Shown here: piece after piece, positions 24,778 to 32,268 of the stretch
Layout of the letters: each line of letters starts with the position of its first letter
How positions within the stretch are numbered: position 1 is the first letter of the stretch
Translations under genes and position numbers: made by a program
Notes under the pieces: model-generated
Seen by the model: the letters and a program-made list of their open reading frames with translations, nothing else
Databases searched by the model: none
What the model was told of the DNA's origin: nothing
Assembly: GCA_963775085.1 (NCBI GenBank)
Contig: CAVZHO010000006.1
Span: forward strand, 310,001-374,000
Direction: 5' to 3'
DNA length: 64,000 nucleotides
Source of the DNA: JAAFIP01 sp963775085
GTDB taxonomy: Bacteria; Pseudomonadota; Gammaproteobacteria; Burkholderiales; Burkholderiaceae_C

Positions 24778-26001
24778 TCAGGCAGTCTTCAACCCGCCGC
24801 GCACAATGCTGGCTTCTTTTACCGGCAGATTCACCAGCGCCGCAAACACACCCAGCGCGATGGCGATGTACCAGACGATGTCGTAGCTGCCGGTTTTGTC
24901 ATACAAATAACCGCCCAGCCAGACGCCCATAAAGCTGCCAATCTGGTGGCTGAAAAACACAAACCCGCCCAACATGGACAGATGCTGGATGCCAAAAATC
25001 TGCGCCACCACCGCGTTGGTGGGCGGCACGGTCGAGAGCCAGAGCAGGCCCATGACGCTGGCAAAAATGTACACACTCAGCGGCGTGAGGGGGGCGATCA
25101 AAAAGATGCTGATGACCACGGCGCGTGCCAGATAGATAAACGACAAGATATTCTTCTTGGCCATACGCTGCCCCAGCGCCCCGGCCATATAGGTGCCAAA
25201 CACGTTAAACAGGCCAATCAGCGCCAGCGCGTAGCTGGCCACCTGGGGCGAGAGGCCCTTGTCCTTGAGGTAGCTGGGCATGTGCACGCCAATAAACACC
25301 ACCTGAAAGCCACAGACAAAATAGCCCGCCATCAGCAGCTGAAAACTGGGGTACTTGAACGCCTCGGTCAGGGCCTGCACAATGGTTTGCTCACGTTTGA
25401 CCTGCACGCTGCCCGCAGCAAAGCCCGGTTCGCGTAAAAAGAAGGCCAGCGGCACAATGAGCAGCGCAGCGGTAGCCAGCGCCAGCAGCGCGTCTTGCCA
25501 GCCCAGGCTGCTGATCAAAAAGCCCTCGGTAGGCACCATCAAAAACTGTCCAAACGAGCCCGCCGCCGCCGCCACCCCCATCGCCCAGGAGCGCTTGGTG
25601 GGGTCGATATTGCGGCCAATCACGCCGTAGATTACGGCATAGGTCGTGCCCGCCTGCGCCGCGCCGATCAGCACACCGGCAGTGAGCATAAACATCAGCG
25701 GGCTGGTCGACAGCGCCATGCCCGCCAGCCCGGCCGCATACAAAAGCGCCCCGCCAATGATGACCTTGAAGGCCCCAAACTTGTCGGCCACCATGCCCGC
25801 AAAGATGCCAAACACGCCCCAGGAGAGGTTCTGGATGGCAATGGCCAAGGCAAAGGTCTCACGCGACCAGTTTTGCGCCTGGGTAATGGGTTGCAGCCAC
25901 AGGCCAAAGCCGTGGCGAATGCCCATGGAGAGGGTCACAATCATTGCGCCGCAGAGCAGCACTTGGTGCATGGAGAGTTTGTCGTTGGTTTGGGTCGTCA
26001 T
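24778..26001 (-). CDS. MFS transporter (oxalate/formate antiporter or monocarboxylate type)
   Basis: 407 residues with 12 membrane segments. The opening GIRHGFGLWLQPITQAQNWSR and VADKFGAFKVIIGGALLYAAG match the OFA/YhjX-like MFS branch, whose members carry small monocarboxylates. A 41-residue membrane peptide gene follows 12 nt downstream. Confidence 0.85.
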   Translation of the reverse strand: MTTQTNDKLSMHQVLLCGAMIVTLSMGIRHGFGLWLQPITQAQNWSRETFALAIAIQNLSWGVFGIFAGMVADKFGAFKVIIGGALLYAAGLAGMALSTSPLMFMLTAGVLIGAAQAGTTYAVIYGVIGRNIDPTKRSWAMGVAAAAGSFGQFLMVPTEGFLISSLGWQDALLALATAALLIVPLAFFLREPGFAAGSVQVKREQTIVQALTEAFKYPSFQLLMAGYFVCGFQVVFIGVHMPSYLKDKGLSPQVASYALALIGLFNVFGTYMAGALGQRMAKKNILSFIYLARAVVISIFLIAPLTPLSVYIFASVMGLLWLSTVPPTNAVVAQIFGIQHLSMLGGFVFFSHQIGSFMGVWLGGYLYDKTGSYDIVWYIAIALGVFAALVNLPVKEASIVRGGLKTA

Positions 26002-26203
26002 CCCTCTATGGTAACCAGTCTGATGCGGTCATGTCAGTCACCCGGGTGATGCATAGGGGGGAGCTGCCGTTGGTTGCGCGTGTGTGGGAGCTGGTTACTG
26101 GACTGCGCAAACTCCTCAGCGCTGTGCTCGCTCGTCAGTTCTGTGCACGCCAAGCGCCATGGCTGTGAACGGGGTTGGTTGCGGTAGAGCGGCGCAGCGC
26201 TAC

Positions 26204-26299
26204 CATGGTCACCAGCGCAGAACGGGTTACGGCACAACGGTATATCGCCCCCATGGTCACCAGCGCAGACCGGGTTACGGCACAACAGTGTCTCGCCAG
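26204..26299. repeat. Two tandem 48-bp repeats
   Basis: Units start at 26204 and 26252 with CATGGTCACCAGCGCAGA and continue CGGGTTACGGCACAAC. Divergent partial units flank both sides (GGGTTGGTTGCGGTAGAG before; CTATGGTCG after). On the minus strand this gives a repeated CRNP.CAGDHG peptide, but no ribosome site or homologue supports a gene. Confidence 0.8.
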
Positions 26300-26311
26300 C
26301 TATGGTCGTAA

Positions 26312-26416
26312 GAGCGGGCCGGCGGTGTACTCAGCGCAGCGGCATAAAGGGGGAATAGGCTGCCCTAGGCAGCCATGGAGGACAGCCGCGGAGCTGAGTA
26401 CGCCGTCGGCCCGCTC
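26312..26416 (-). repeat. 105-bp palindromic element, copy B
   Basis: Arms 26312-26335 and 26393-26416 are reverse complements at 22 of 24 positions. Same length as copy A (263-367) and in the opposite orientation. The outer stem is GAGCGGG/CCCGCTC where copy A has GATCAGG/CCTGATC, and the central stem is GGCTGCC/GGCAGCC where copy A has GGCGGC/GCCGCC, so both strands of the stems changed together. Confidence 0.8.
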
Positions 26417-26493
26417 CCGTACAAAACAAAGCAAAGCACCCCGTTTCCCCCGTTTTCCAGACCCATGCGCCCAAAATGCGACAATACAGGGAC

Positions 26494-28002
26494 ATGAGCG
26501 ATCAATTTTCTTCCCTGGGTCTGGCCGAGCCGATCCTACGCGCCGTAGCCGAAAAAGGCTACACCACCATGAGCCCCATCCAAGCCCAGGCCATTCCTGT
26601 GGTGCTGGCCGGGCGTGACGTGATGGGCGCGGCCCAAACCGGTACCGGTAAAACGGCCGCCTTTATCCTGCCCCTGCTACAACGCATGTTGAAGCACGAG
26701 AGCGCCTCCACCTCCCCCGCCCGCCACCCGGTGCGCGCCCTGGTCATCTTGCCCACCCGCGAGCTGGCCGACCAGGTGGCCGAGCAGTCCAAGCTGTATG
26801 GCAAATACACCCAGCTGCGCACCACCGTGGTGTTTGGCGGCATGGACATGAAGCCGCAGACGCTGGAGCTGAAAAAAGGTGTGGAGATTTTGGTCGCCAC
26901 CCCCGGCCGCCTGCTCGACCATATCGAGGCCAAAAACGTCGCCCTGAACCAGGTGGAATATGTGGTGCTGGACGAAGCCGACCGCATGCTGGATATTGGC
27001 TTTTTGCCCGACTTGCAGCGCATCCTGAGCTTTTTGCCCAAGGCGCGTACCACGCTGCTGTTCAGCGCCACCTTCAGCCCCGAGATCAAGCGCCTGGCCG
27101 AGAGCTATCTGGTCAACCCCATCTTGATCGAAACCGCCCGGCCTAATGAGACCGCCTCTACGGTGGAGCAGCATTTCTACAGCGTCGGCGCTGACGACAA
27201 GCGCCGCGCGCTGGCGCAAATCGTCAAGGCGCGCGGCATTACGCAGGCCTTTGTGTTTGTGAATAGCAAACTCGGCTGCGCCCGTCTGGCTCGCTCGCTG
27301 GAGCGCGAAGGTATGCGCACCACCGCGCTGCATGGCGACAAGAGCCAGGACGAGCGTTTAAAGGCGCTGGAGGCGTTCAAAAAAGGCGAAGTCGACCTGC
27401 TGGTGGCCACCGACGTGGCGGCGCGCGGGCTGGACATCAAAGACGTGCCCGCCGTGTTTAATTTTGACATCCCCTTCGGTGCCGAAGACTATGTGCACCG
27501 CATTGGCCGCACCGGCCGTGCTGGGGCCTCTGGCCTGGCCGTGAGCTTTGTCTCGCCGTCGGATGGCCGCTTGATGGTCGACCTGGAAAAGCTGCTGAAG
27601 AAAAAAATCGAAGTCGAAGGCTTTGAGTTTGACGACGAGCGCCCGCAGGGTCGCATCAACACCGGCCGCCGCGCCTGGGGTGAAGACGAAAACGCCCAAG
27701 GCGTGCCCGAAGTGGCGGTGCGCGAGAACCTGCGTGAAGTGTCCCGCGAGCGCGGTGGGCGTGAGGGGTACCGCAGCGATGCCTCCGCAGGCGGCGCAGG
27801 CCGCAGCGAGCGCCCCCGCTACGCCCCGCGCCCCGAGCGCGTCTCGCGCGACCCGTTCTTTGACAAGCCCTACGAAGCGCCTGCGCCAACTGAGGCAACC
27901 GCCGCCCCTGCCTGGGATGCCAACGCCAAGACCACATCCCGTCTCTCGCCCAATATCAAAACCAAGAAAAAAGTCGCGGCACTGTTTAAAACCGTGGCGT
28001 GA
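26494..28002 (+). CDS. rhlE: DEAD-box ATP-dependent RNA helicase
   Basis: 502 residues. All helicase motifs are present: Q-motif region FSSLGLAEPILRAVAEKGY, motif I AQTGTGKT, PTRELA, TPGRLLD, motif II DEAD (VLDEADRMLD), motif III SAT, and HRIGRTGR. The C-terminal tail after about residue 380 is basic and Arg/Ala/Pro-rich as in RhlE proteins that act in ribosome assembly and RNA decay. A GACAAT hexamer ends 8 nt before the ATG, with no Shine-Dalgarno, suggesting a leaderless mRNA. Repeats fill the upstream region. Confidence 0.93.
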   Translation: MSDQFSSLGLAEPILRAVAEKGYTTMSPIQAQAIPVVLAGRDVMGAAQTGTGKTAAFILPLLQRMLKHESASTSPARHPVRALVILPTRELADQVAEQSKLYGKYTQLRTTVVFGGMDMKPQTLELKKGVEILVATPGRLLDHIEAKNVALNQVEYVVLDEADRMLDIGFLPDLQRILSFLPKARTTLLFSATFSPEIKRLAESYLVNPILIETARPNETASTVEQHFYSVGADDKRRALAQIVKARGITQAFVFVNSKLGCARLARSLEREGMRTTALHGDKSQDERLKALEAFKKGEVDLLVATDVAARGLDIKDVPAVFNFDIPFGAEDYVHRIGRTGRAGASGLAVSFVSPSDGRLMVDLEKLLKKKIEVEGFEFDDERPQGRINTGRRAWGEDENAQGVPEVAVRENLREVSRERGGREGYRSDASAGGAGRSERPRYAPRPERVSRDPFFDKPYEAPAPTEATAAPAWDANAKTTSRLSPNIKTKKKVAALFKTVA

Positions 28003-28021
28003 CGGTTGAGCAGTGTAATTG

Positions 28022-28069
28022 CCCCATAGTCCCTGTCCACTGGACGTAAGTAGCTATATTTTTAATAGC
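28022..28069 (+). repeat. Interspersed ~50-bp repeat, copy 6
   Basis: One of the cleanest copies: ATAGTCCCTGTCC, ACTGGAC, GTAAGTAGCTATATTTT, AATAGC. It lies between the convergent ends of rhlE and apaH, 3 bp from the apaH stop codon. Confidence 0.9.
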
Positions 28070-28071
28070 GT

Positions 28072-28890
28072 TTAGCCTGGCACCTGCGCGCACTGCACCT
28101 GCAGCACCTCACGCCGCCCGCCGTCAAAACGCAGGGCGCTGAGACACCCGCCCCACACACAGCCGGTATCTAGCGCGATCAAGTGAGGGCGGTTGATTAA
28201 ACCCAGCGTAGACCAGTGGCCAAAGGCCACCGTCACCGCGGCGGTTTTGCGCCCCGGTACCTCAAACCAGGGCATAAAGCCTGCAGGGGCTGCGCCAGCG
28301 CCCTCTTTGACGGCAAATTCCATTTCGCCGTCTGCCGTACAAAAACGGATACGGGTGAGGGCGTTAACGCAGATGCGCAAGCGGTCCATGCCTTGCAGGT
28401 CGTCATGCCAGCGGGCCGGTGTGTTGCCGTACATCTCCTGCAAGAAGTTTTTATAGTCTTTTTGCTGCAATGTCCTTGTCAGCTGGACACAAGCAGCTAT
28501 GGTTTGTATAGCGTCCCATTGCGGCAGCACCCCCGCATGCACCATCAAGATACCGTGCTCGTGCAGCCCCAGCGGGCGCTGGCGCAGCCAGTCCAGCAGT
28601 TGCGGGGCATCGGGCGCGGCCAGCAGCTCGCCCAGGGTGTCGCCGCGCCCCACGCTTTGCGCGCCTGCGGCTACGGCCAGAGCGTGCAGGTCGTGGTTGC
28701 CCAAAATGCACTTGGCAGCATCGCCCAGCGCCTGCATGCGCCGCAGCACGGCCAGCGAGGCCGGGCCCCGGTTGACCAGGTCGCCCAGTTGGTACAGGGT
28801 GTCCCGGCTGGGCGAGAAATTTATCTCATCCAAAAGCTGGCCCAAAGCGCTGTCGCAGCCCTGCACATCGCCAATCAGATACAGTCCCAT
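28072..28890 (-). CDS. apaH: Symmetrical diadenosine tetraphosphatase (Ap4A hydrolase)
   Basis: 272 residues. It splits Ap4A into two ADP. The metallophosphatase motifs are GDVQGC near residue 8, GDLVNRGP (about 37-44) and GNHDLH (about 66). An in-frame interspersed repeat (28463-28512) encodes about 17 residues (IQTIAACVQLTRTLQQKD) in the middle of the protein. The start lies only 24 bp from the divergent CorC-like gene. Confidence 0.93.
   Translation of the reverse strand: MGLYLIGDVQGCDSALGQLLDEINFSPSRDTLYQLGDLVNRGPASLAVLRRMQALGDAAKCILGNHDLHALAVAAGAQSVGRGDTLGELLAAPDAPQLLDWLRQRPLGLHEHGILMVHAGVLPQWDAIQTIAACVQLTRTLQQKDYKNFLQEMYGNTPARWHDDLQGMDRLRICVNALTRIRFCTADGEMEFAVKEGAGAAPAGFMPWFEVPGRKTAAVTVAFGHWSTLGLINRPHLIALDTGCVWGGCLSALRFDGGRREVLQVQCAQVPG
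28463..28512 (+). repeat. Interspersed ~50-bp repeat, copy 7 (in apaH)
   Basis: ATGTCCTTGTC, GCTGGAC, ACAAGCAGCTATGG and TATAGC. On the minus strand it is in the apaH frame and encodes IAACVQLTRTLQQ. Confidence 0.8.
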
Positions 28891-28914
28891 GGTGTACTTT
28901 CATTTTTCCTTGGT

Positions 28915-30213
28915 ATGGACTTTATCCTGATTGCGCTGCTAACCCTGATCAACGGGGTCTTTGCCATGAGCGAGCTGGCACTCACCGCCAGCCGTAAAAC
29001 CCGCCTGATGGCCATGGCCGAGGCGGGTGATGTGGGGGCCAAAGCGGCGCTGGCCCTCAATGACAACCCTACGCAGATGCTGTCGACGGTGCAGGTAGGC
29101 ATTACCAGCATTGGCATGCTCAACGGCATTGTGGGCGAGGCGGCTTTCTCCGAAGGCGTGGGGCAGTTTTTGCAGAACATGGGGCTGGCGGCCAAATTCG
29201 CCGCGCCTACGGCCACTACCTTTGTGGTGGTCGTCATCACTTTTATCACCCTGATTTTTGGCGAGCTGGTGCCCAAGCGCATTGGCCTGCTCTATCCCGA
29301 GGCCGTCGCGCGCGTGGTGGCGCGGCCCATGGCCTGGCTGGCCAAGGCGGCCAACCCCTTTGTGCGCCTGCTCACGCTGTGTACCCAGGGCGTGCTCAAC
29401 CTGATGCGCATCAACACCAACCACGCCCGCGCCGTCACCGAAGAAGAAATTTCCGCCAGCCTGGACGAGGGGCTGGATGCCGGCGTGATCGAGGCGCACG
29501 AGCGCCAGATGGTGCAAAACCTGTTCCATCTGGATGAGCGGCCACTCACCTCCATCATGGTTCCGCGCAGCGATATTATTTGGCTGGAGGCTGGGCTGAC
29601 GGTAGCGCAAGGTCTTGAAAAAGCGGGGGGCACACCCGATGCAAGCAGCAAAACCTCACACAGCTGGTTTCCCGTTTGCCGCCAGGGGCTGGAGGATGTG
29701 ATGGGCCTGGTAAGCGTGGCGCGCATGCTGCGCTCAGATAGCGCCGCGACGCTCGAATCCTTGGCCACGCCGGCGATTTTTATCCCCGAGACGCTCAGTG
29801 GCATGGAGCTGCTGGAGCAGTTTCGCAAGCAGTCAGCACGCATGGTGTTTGTGGTGGACGAGTACGGTGTGGTGCAGGGCCTGCTGACCCCGCGCGACCT
29901 GCTCGAAGCCATTACGGGCGAGCTGAAACCCCAGGTCTCGGGCGATGCCTGGGCCACCCATTTGCCCGATGGTGCTTGGGTGCTGGACGGCATGATGCCG
30001 ATTGCTGAACTCAAAAGCCGTCTGCATATTGATGACGACCTGCCTGACGACGACAAAGGCCGCTACAACACCCTGGCGGGCCTGCTCATGGCCGTGCAGG
30101 GTGGCTTGCCGCAAAAGGGTGACACGATTGACTGCACGGGTTGGCGCTTTGAGGTGCTGGGCTTGGAAGGGCGTCGCTTAGATCGTATTCGGGCTGAAAA
30201 ACTGGCTGTTTGA
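28915..30213 (+). CDS. CNNM/CorC-type (hemolysin-like) membrane protein with CBS domains
   Basis: About 432 residues. An N-terminal DUF21/CNNM membrane domain (NGVFAMSELALTASRKTRL, LIFGELVPKRIGL) precedes a CBS pair (IMVPRSDIIWLEA, VFVVDEYGVVQGLLT) and a C-terminal CorC_HlyC domain (LPDDDKGRYNTLAGLLM). Such proteins are implicated in magnesium/cobalt efflux. The first CBS carries an unusual Ser/Thr-rich loop (GGTPDASSKTSHSW). The ATG at 28915 is placed at the start of the first membrane segment; a much longer upstream frame overlaps apaH antisense and is not used. Confidence 0.88.
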   Translation: MDFILIALLTLINGVFAMSELALTASRKTRLMAMAEAGDVGAKAALALNDNPTQMLSTVQVGITSIGMLNGIVGEAAFSEGVGQFLQNMGLAAKFAAPTATTFVVVVITFITLIFGELVPKRIGLLYPEAVARVVARPMAWLAKAANPFVRLLTLCTQGVLNLMRINTNHARAVTEEEISASLDEGLDAGVIEAHERQMVQNLFHLDERPLTSIMVPRSDIIWLEAGLTVAQGLEKAGGTPDASSKTSHSWFPVCRQGLEDVMGLVSVARMLRSDSAATLESLATPAIFIPETLSGMELLEQFRKQSARMVFVVDEYGVVQGLLTPRDLLEAITGELKPQVSGDAWATHLPDGAWVLDGMMPIAELKSRLHIDDDLPDDDKGRYNTLAGLLMAVQGGLPQKGDTIDCTGWRFEVLGLEGRRLDRIRAEKLAV

Positions 30214-30233
30214 GCGGTTTTTGGTATAAGTGA

Positions 30234-30286
30234 TGGCAAACACTGCCAAGCTGAATCTATTGGCAGGTGTAAAGCCATCTTTACAC
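30234..30286. promoter_or_regulatory. Stacked inverted repeats before the glycine-zipper gene
   Basis: TGGCA-N5-TGCCA at 30234-30248, CTGCCAA-N10-TTGGCAG at 30243-30266, then GTGTAAAG-CCAT-CTTTACAC at 30267-30286. These resemble overlapping operators or alternative hairpins. They lie 120-175 nt before the glycine-zipper start codon. Confidence 0.5.
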
Positions 30287-30408
30287 GCCTAAGTCGAACC
30301 CAAGGGGCTGCTGGCGGTCTACCATTTCGTAACTTGCAGCGTTAATATGCCTAAGCCCCGCTAAAAACCGGACGGGTTTTGATTCACCATAACTTGATAG
30401 GTGTTGAT

Positions 30409-31167
30409 ATGAGCTACACAGCTTTGAAATCTATGTTGACCTTGGGCGCAGTGTCTGCGCTAGGTTTGGCCGTGCACACCAGTGCAGGCGCACAAGAGGT
30501 GGGTCGCGTCCTGTCCAGCACCGCCATCATCAGCCAAGTGACTGTGCCGCGCCAGATATGCGCGCAAGAAGTGGTGCAGGTACCTGGCCGCACGGGCGGT
30601 GGTTCGGGTGCCGGTGCCATCATGGGCGGCATTGCCGGTGGTGCCATGGGCAATGCCGTGGGCCAGGGCGCAGGACGCGCCGCCGCCACCGTGATCGGTG
30701 TGTTGGGCGGCGCCATCCTGGGCGACAGAATTGAAGGCGGCGGCCAGCAGGCAGCCACCACGCAAACCGTCAACCGCTGCACCACCCAAAACGTGCTGGA
30801 AAACCGCACCAGCGGCTACCAGGTAGTCTATGAGTACGCTGGCAAACAGTACAGTGTGCAAATGCCCAATGACCCAGGCCCAACCATCGCGCTGCAAGTC
30901 GCCCCCGTGGGTGCCGTGCAGCAAGCGGTGCCTCCCGTGGCACAGCAAGCGCCTGTCGTTGGCTCGGGCGTGATCGTGCAGCCTGCGCCTACCGTGGTGT
31001 ATACCCAGCAGCCCACGGTGGTGTATGCACCCCCGGTGGTGGTGGCTGCGCCGTACTACTACCCTAACCCCGTATTTGGTGCGTCATTTGTCTTTCGCGG
31101 TGGTCATGGGCATGGACACGGTCATGGTGGGCACCGCGCACAGCAGCGCCCCCACCGCTACTACTAA
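30409..31167 (+). CDS. Glycine-zipper (17-kDa antigen-like) exported protein with His-rich tail
   Basis: About 252 residues. A signal peptide (LGAVSALGLAVHTSAGAQ) is followed by a glycine-zipper 2TM domain (GAIMGGIAGGAMGNAVGQGA, GVLGGAILGDRIEGG) as in Rickettsia 17-kDa antigen and SlyB-like proteins. A Pro/Val-rich stretch of tandem VVY repeats and a tail of GHGHGHGHGGHR type follow. The tail could bind metal. The start at 30409 has AGGTG 6 nt upstream. Upstream inverted repeats suggest specific control. Confidence 0.83.
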   Translation: MSYTALKSMLTLGAVSALGLAVHTSAGAQEVGRVLSSTAIISQVTVPRQICAQEVVQVPGRTGGGSGAGAIMGGIAGGAMGNAVGQGAGRAAATVIGVLGGAILGDRIEGGGQQAATTQTVNRCTTQNVLENRTSGYQVVYEYAGKQYSVQMPNDPGPTIALQVAPVGAVQQAVPPVAQQAPVVGSGVIVQPAPTVVYTQQPTVVYAPPVVVAAPYYYPNPVFGASFVFRGGHGHGHGHGGHRAQQRPHRYY

Positions 31168-31202
31168 GCTTGCCGCTGTCCCATAAACATGGGAAAGTGG
31201 TA

Positions 31203-31228
31203 GTTTGCCCCAACGAAAATGGGGGCAA
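31203..31228. promoter_or_regulatory. Hairpin before the response-regulator gene
   Basis: TTGCCCC, a 9-nt loop, GGGGGCAA. There is no T-run, so it is not a standard terminator; it may mark the leader of the response-regulator gene or the end of the glycine-zipper transcript. Confidence 0.35.
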
Positions 31229-31285
31229 CTGCGCTGCCAGCGTTTATGCTGTGGGTTCTTGTGATGTTCTAAAGAGTAGCCCAGT

Positions 31286-32023
31286 ATGCCCCCCATTTGG
31301 CGCGTCTTGATCGTGGAAGACGATCCCAGCACCCGTGAATTTTTTGCCCAATCGGTGCGCGGCTGTGTGCAGTTACAGCTGCTCGCTCAGGCCGCCAGCG
31401 TAGCCGAAGCCATCGCCTGGCTAGACAACCCCCAGCACATTCCCGATGTGCTGCTGACCGACCTGGGCCTGCCCGACGGCAGCGGCTTGCAAGTCATCCG
31501 CCATGCGCTACAACGCCACCCAGCGTGCGAGGCGTTGGTCATCTCGATGTTTGGCGATGAAGACAACGTGCTCGCCAGCATCGAGGCCGGGGCGGGGGGC
31601 TATATCCACAAAGACAGCGCCCCGGACGATATCGCCCAGTCCATCCTGCAACTCAAGGCGGGTGCCTCACCCATCTCGCCCATGATCGCCCGGCGCGTAC
31701 TGGCCAAATACCGCAGCATGGCTACCGATTTAGAGCAAAAAGAGGCAGCAGTCCAACTGGAGAGGGCGCAAGCAGCGTCTAAAAAAATAGCCGAAGAGAA
31801 AGCATTGGCAGATGACCCCGACCGCCCCGTGCTCTCCGGCCGCGAGCAGGAGGTGCTGGAGCTGATCGCCCGGGGCTTCTCGTACGCAGAGATCGCCCGT
31901 CTCGGGCAGGTGACGGTGCACACCATCCAAACCCATATCAAAAACCTCTACGCCAAGCTGGCCGTGCACAGCAAGTCCGAGGCGGTGTACGAGGCGACCC
32001 GTATGGGGCTGCTGCGGGCCTGA
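31286..32023 (+). CDS. NarL/LuxR-family response regulator (orphan)
   Basis: 245 residues. Receiver domain with the acidic pair in VEDDPS, the phospho-acceptor Asp of LLTDLGLPDG (about residue 57) and Lys of GYIHKDS. A long helical linker rich in Glu/Lys/Ala leads to a LuxR helix-turn-helix (LSGREQEVLELIARGFSYAE, VTVHTIQTHIKNLYAKL). No histidine kinase gene lies beside it. A terminator and a tRNA gene follow. Its targets are unknown. Confidence 0.9.
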   Translation: MPPIWRVLIVEDDPSTREFFAQSVRGCVQLQLLAQAASVAEAIAWLDNPQHIPDVLLTDLGLPDGSGLQVIRHALQRHPACEALVISMFGDEDNVLASIEAGAGGYIHKDSAPDDIAQSILQLKAGASPISPMIARRVLAKYRSMATDLEQKEAAVQLERAQAASKKIAEEKALADDPDRPVLSGREQEVLELIARGFSYAEIARLGQVTVHTIQTHIKNLYAKLAVHSKSEAVYEATRMGLLRA

Positions 32024-32042
32024 ACCAGGAAAAACGGCAAAG

Positions 32043-32077
32043 AAAAAGCCGCTTCAGGTGACTGAAGCGGCTTTTTG
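32043..32077 (+). terminator. Rho-independent terminator after the response-regulator gene
   Basis: AAAAAGCCGCTTCAG, GTGA loop, CTGAAGCGGCTTTTT. Confidence 0.92.
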
Positions 32078-32081
32078 ACTC

Positions 32082-32157
32082 TGGTGCCCATGAGCGGAAT
32101 CGAACTGCTGACCTACGCGTTACGAGTGCGTTGCTCTACCAACTGAGCTACATGGGC
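32082..32157 (-). tRNA. tRNA-Thr (anticodon CGU)
   Basis: 76 nt with encoded CCA. Acceptor GCCCATG/CATGGGC, D-arm GCTC/GAGC and TTCGATT T-loop are all present; the anticodon loop is CTCGTAA, giving CGU (codon ACG). Two stems each contain an A-C opposition: position 31-39 in the anticodon stem and 52-62 in the T stem. Confidence 0.93.
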
Positions 32158-32216
32158 GAATGCCTGATTATAACAAATCAACATCGTGTCGAACAGCACA
32201 TGGGGGTTAATAGAAT

Positions 32217-32268
32217 GCTATATTAAATATAGCTAGAAATGTCCTGCCGACAGGGACTAAGCGGCTAT
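32217..32268 (-). repeat. Interspersed ~50-bp repeat, copy 8
   Basis: On the minus strand AGTCCCTGTCGGCAGGAC, AGCTATATTTAATATAGC. Its end contributes the TAG stop codon of fbp (32265-32267). Confidence 0.85.

Larger units (their letters stand above)
26002..26493. other. Repeat-rich intergenic region before rhlE
   Basis: About 490 bp without a gene. It holds two tandem 48-bp units (26204-26299), a 105-bp palindrome (26312-26416) and the rhlE promoter (GACAAT at 26480-26485). Confidence 0.7.

Noticed and set aside
26034..26285. 83-codon minus-strand frame with repeated CRNP.CAGDHG
   Set aside because: It is simply the translation of the tandem DNA repeats, with no ribosome site and no recognisable family.
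28216..28914. Long N-terminal extension of the CorC-like protein
   Set aside because: It runs antisense through apaH, and the family begins at the first membrane segment (28915).
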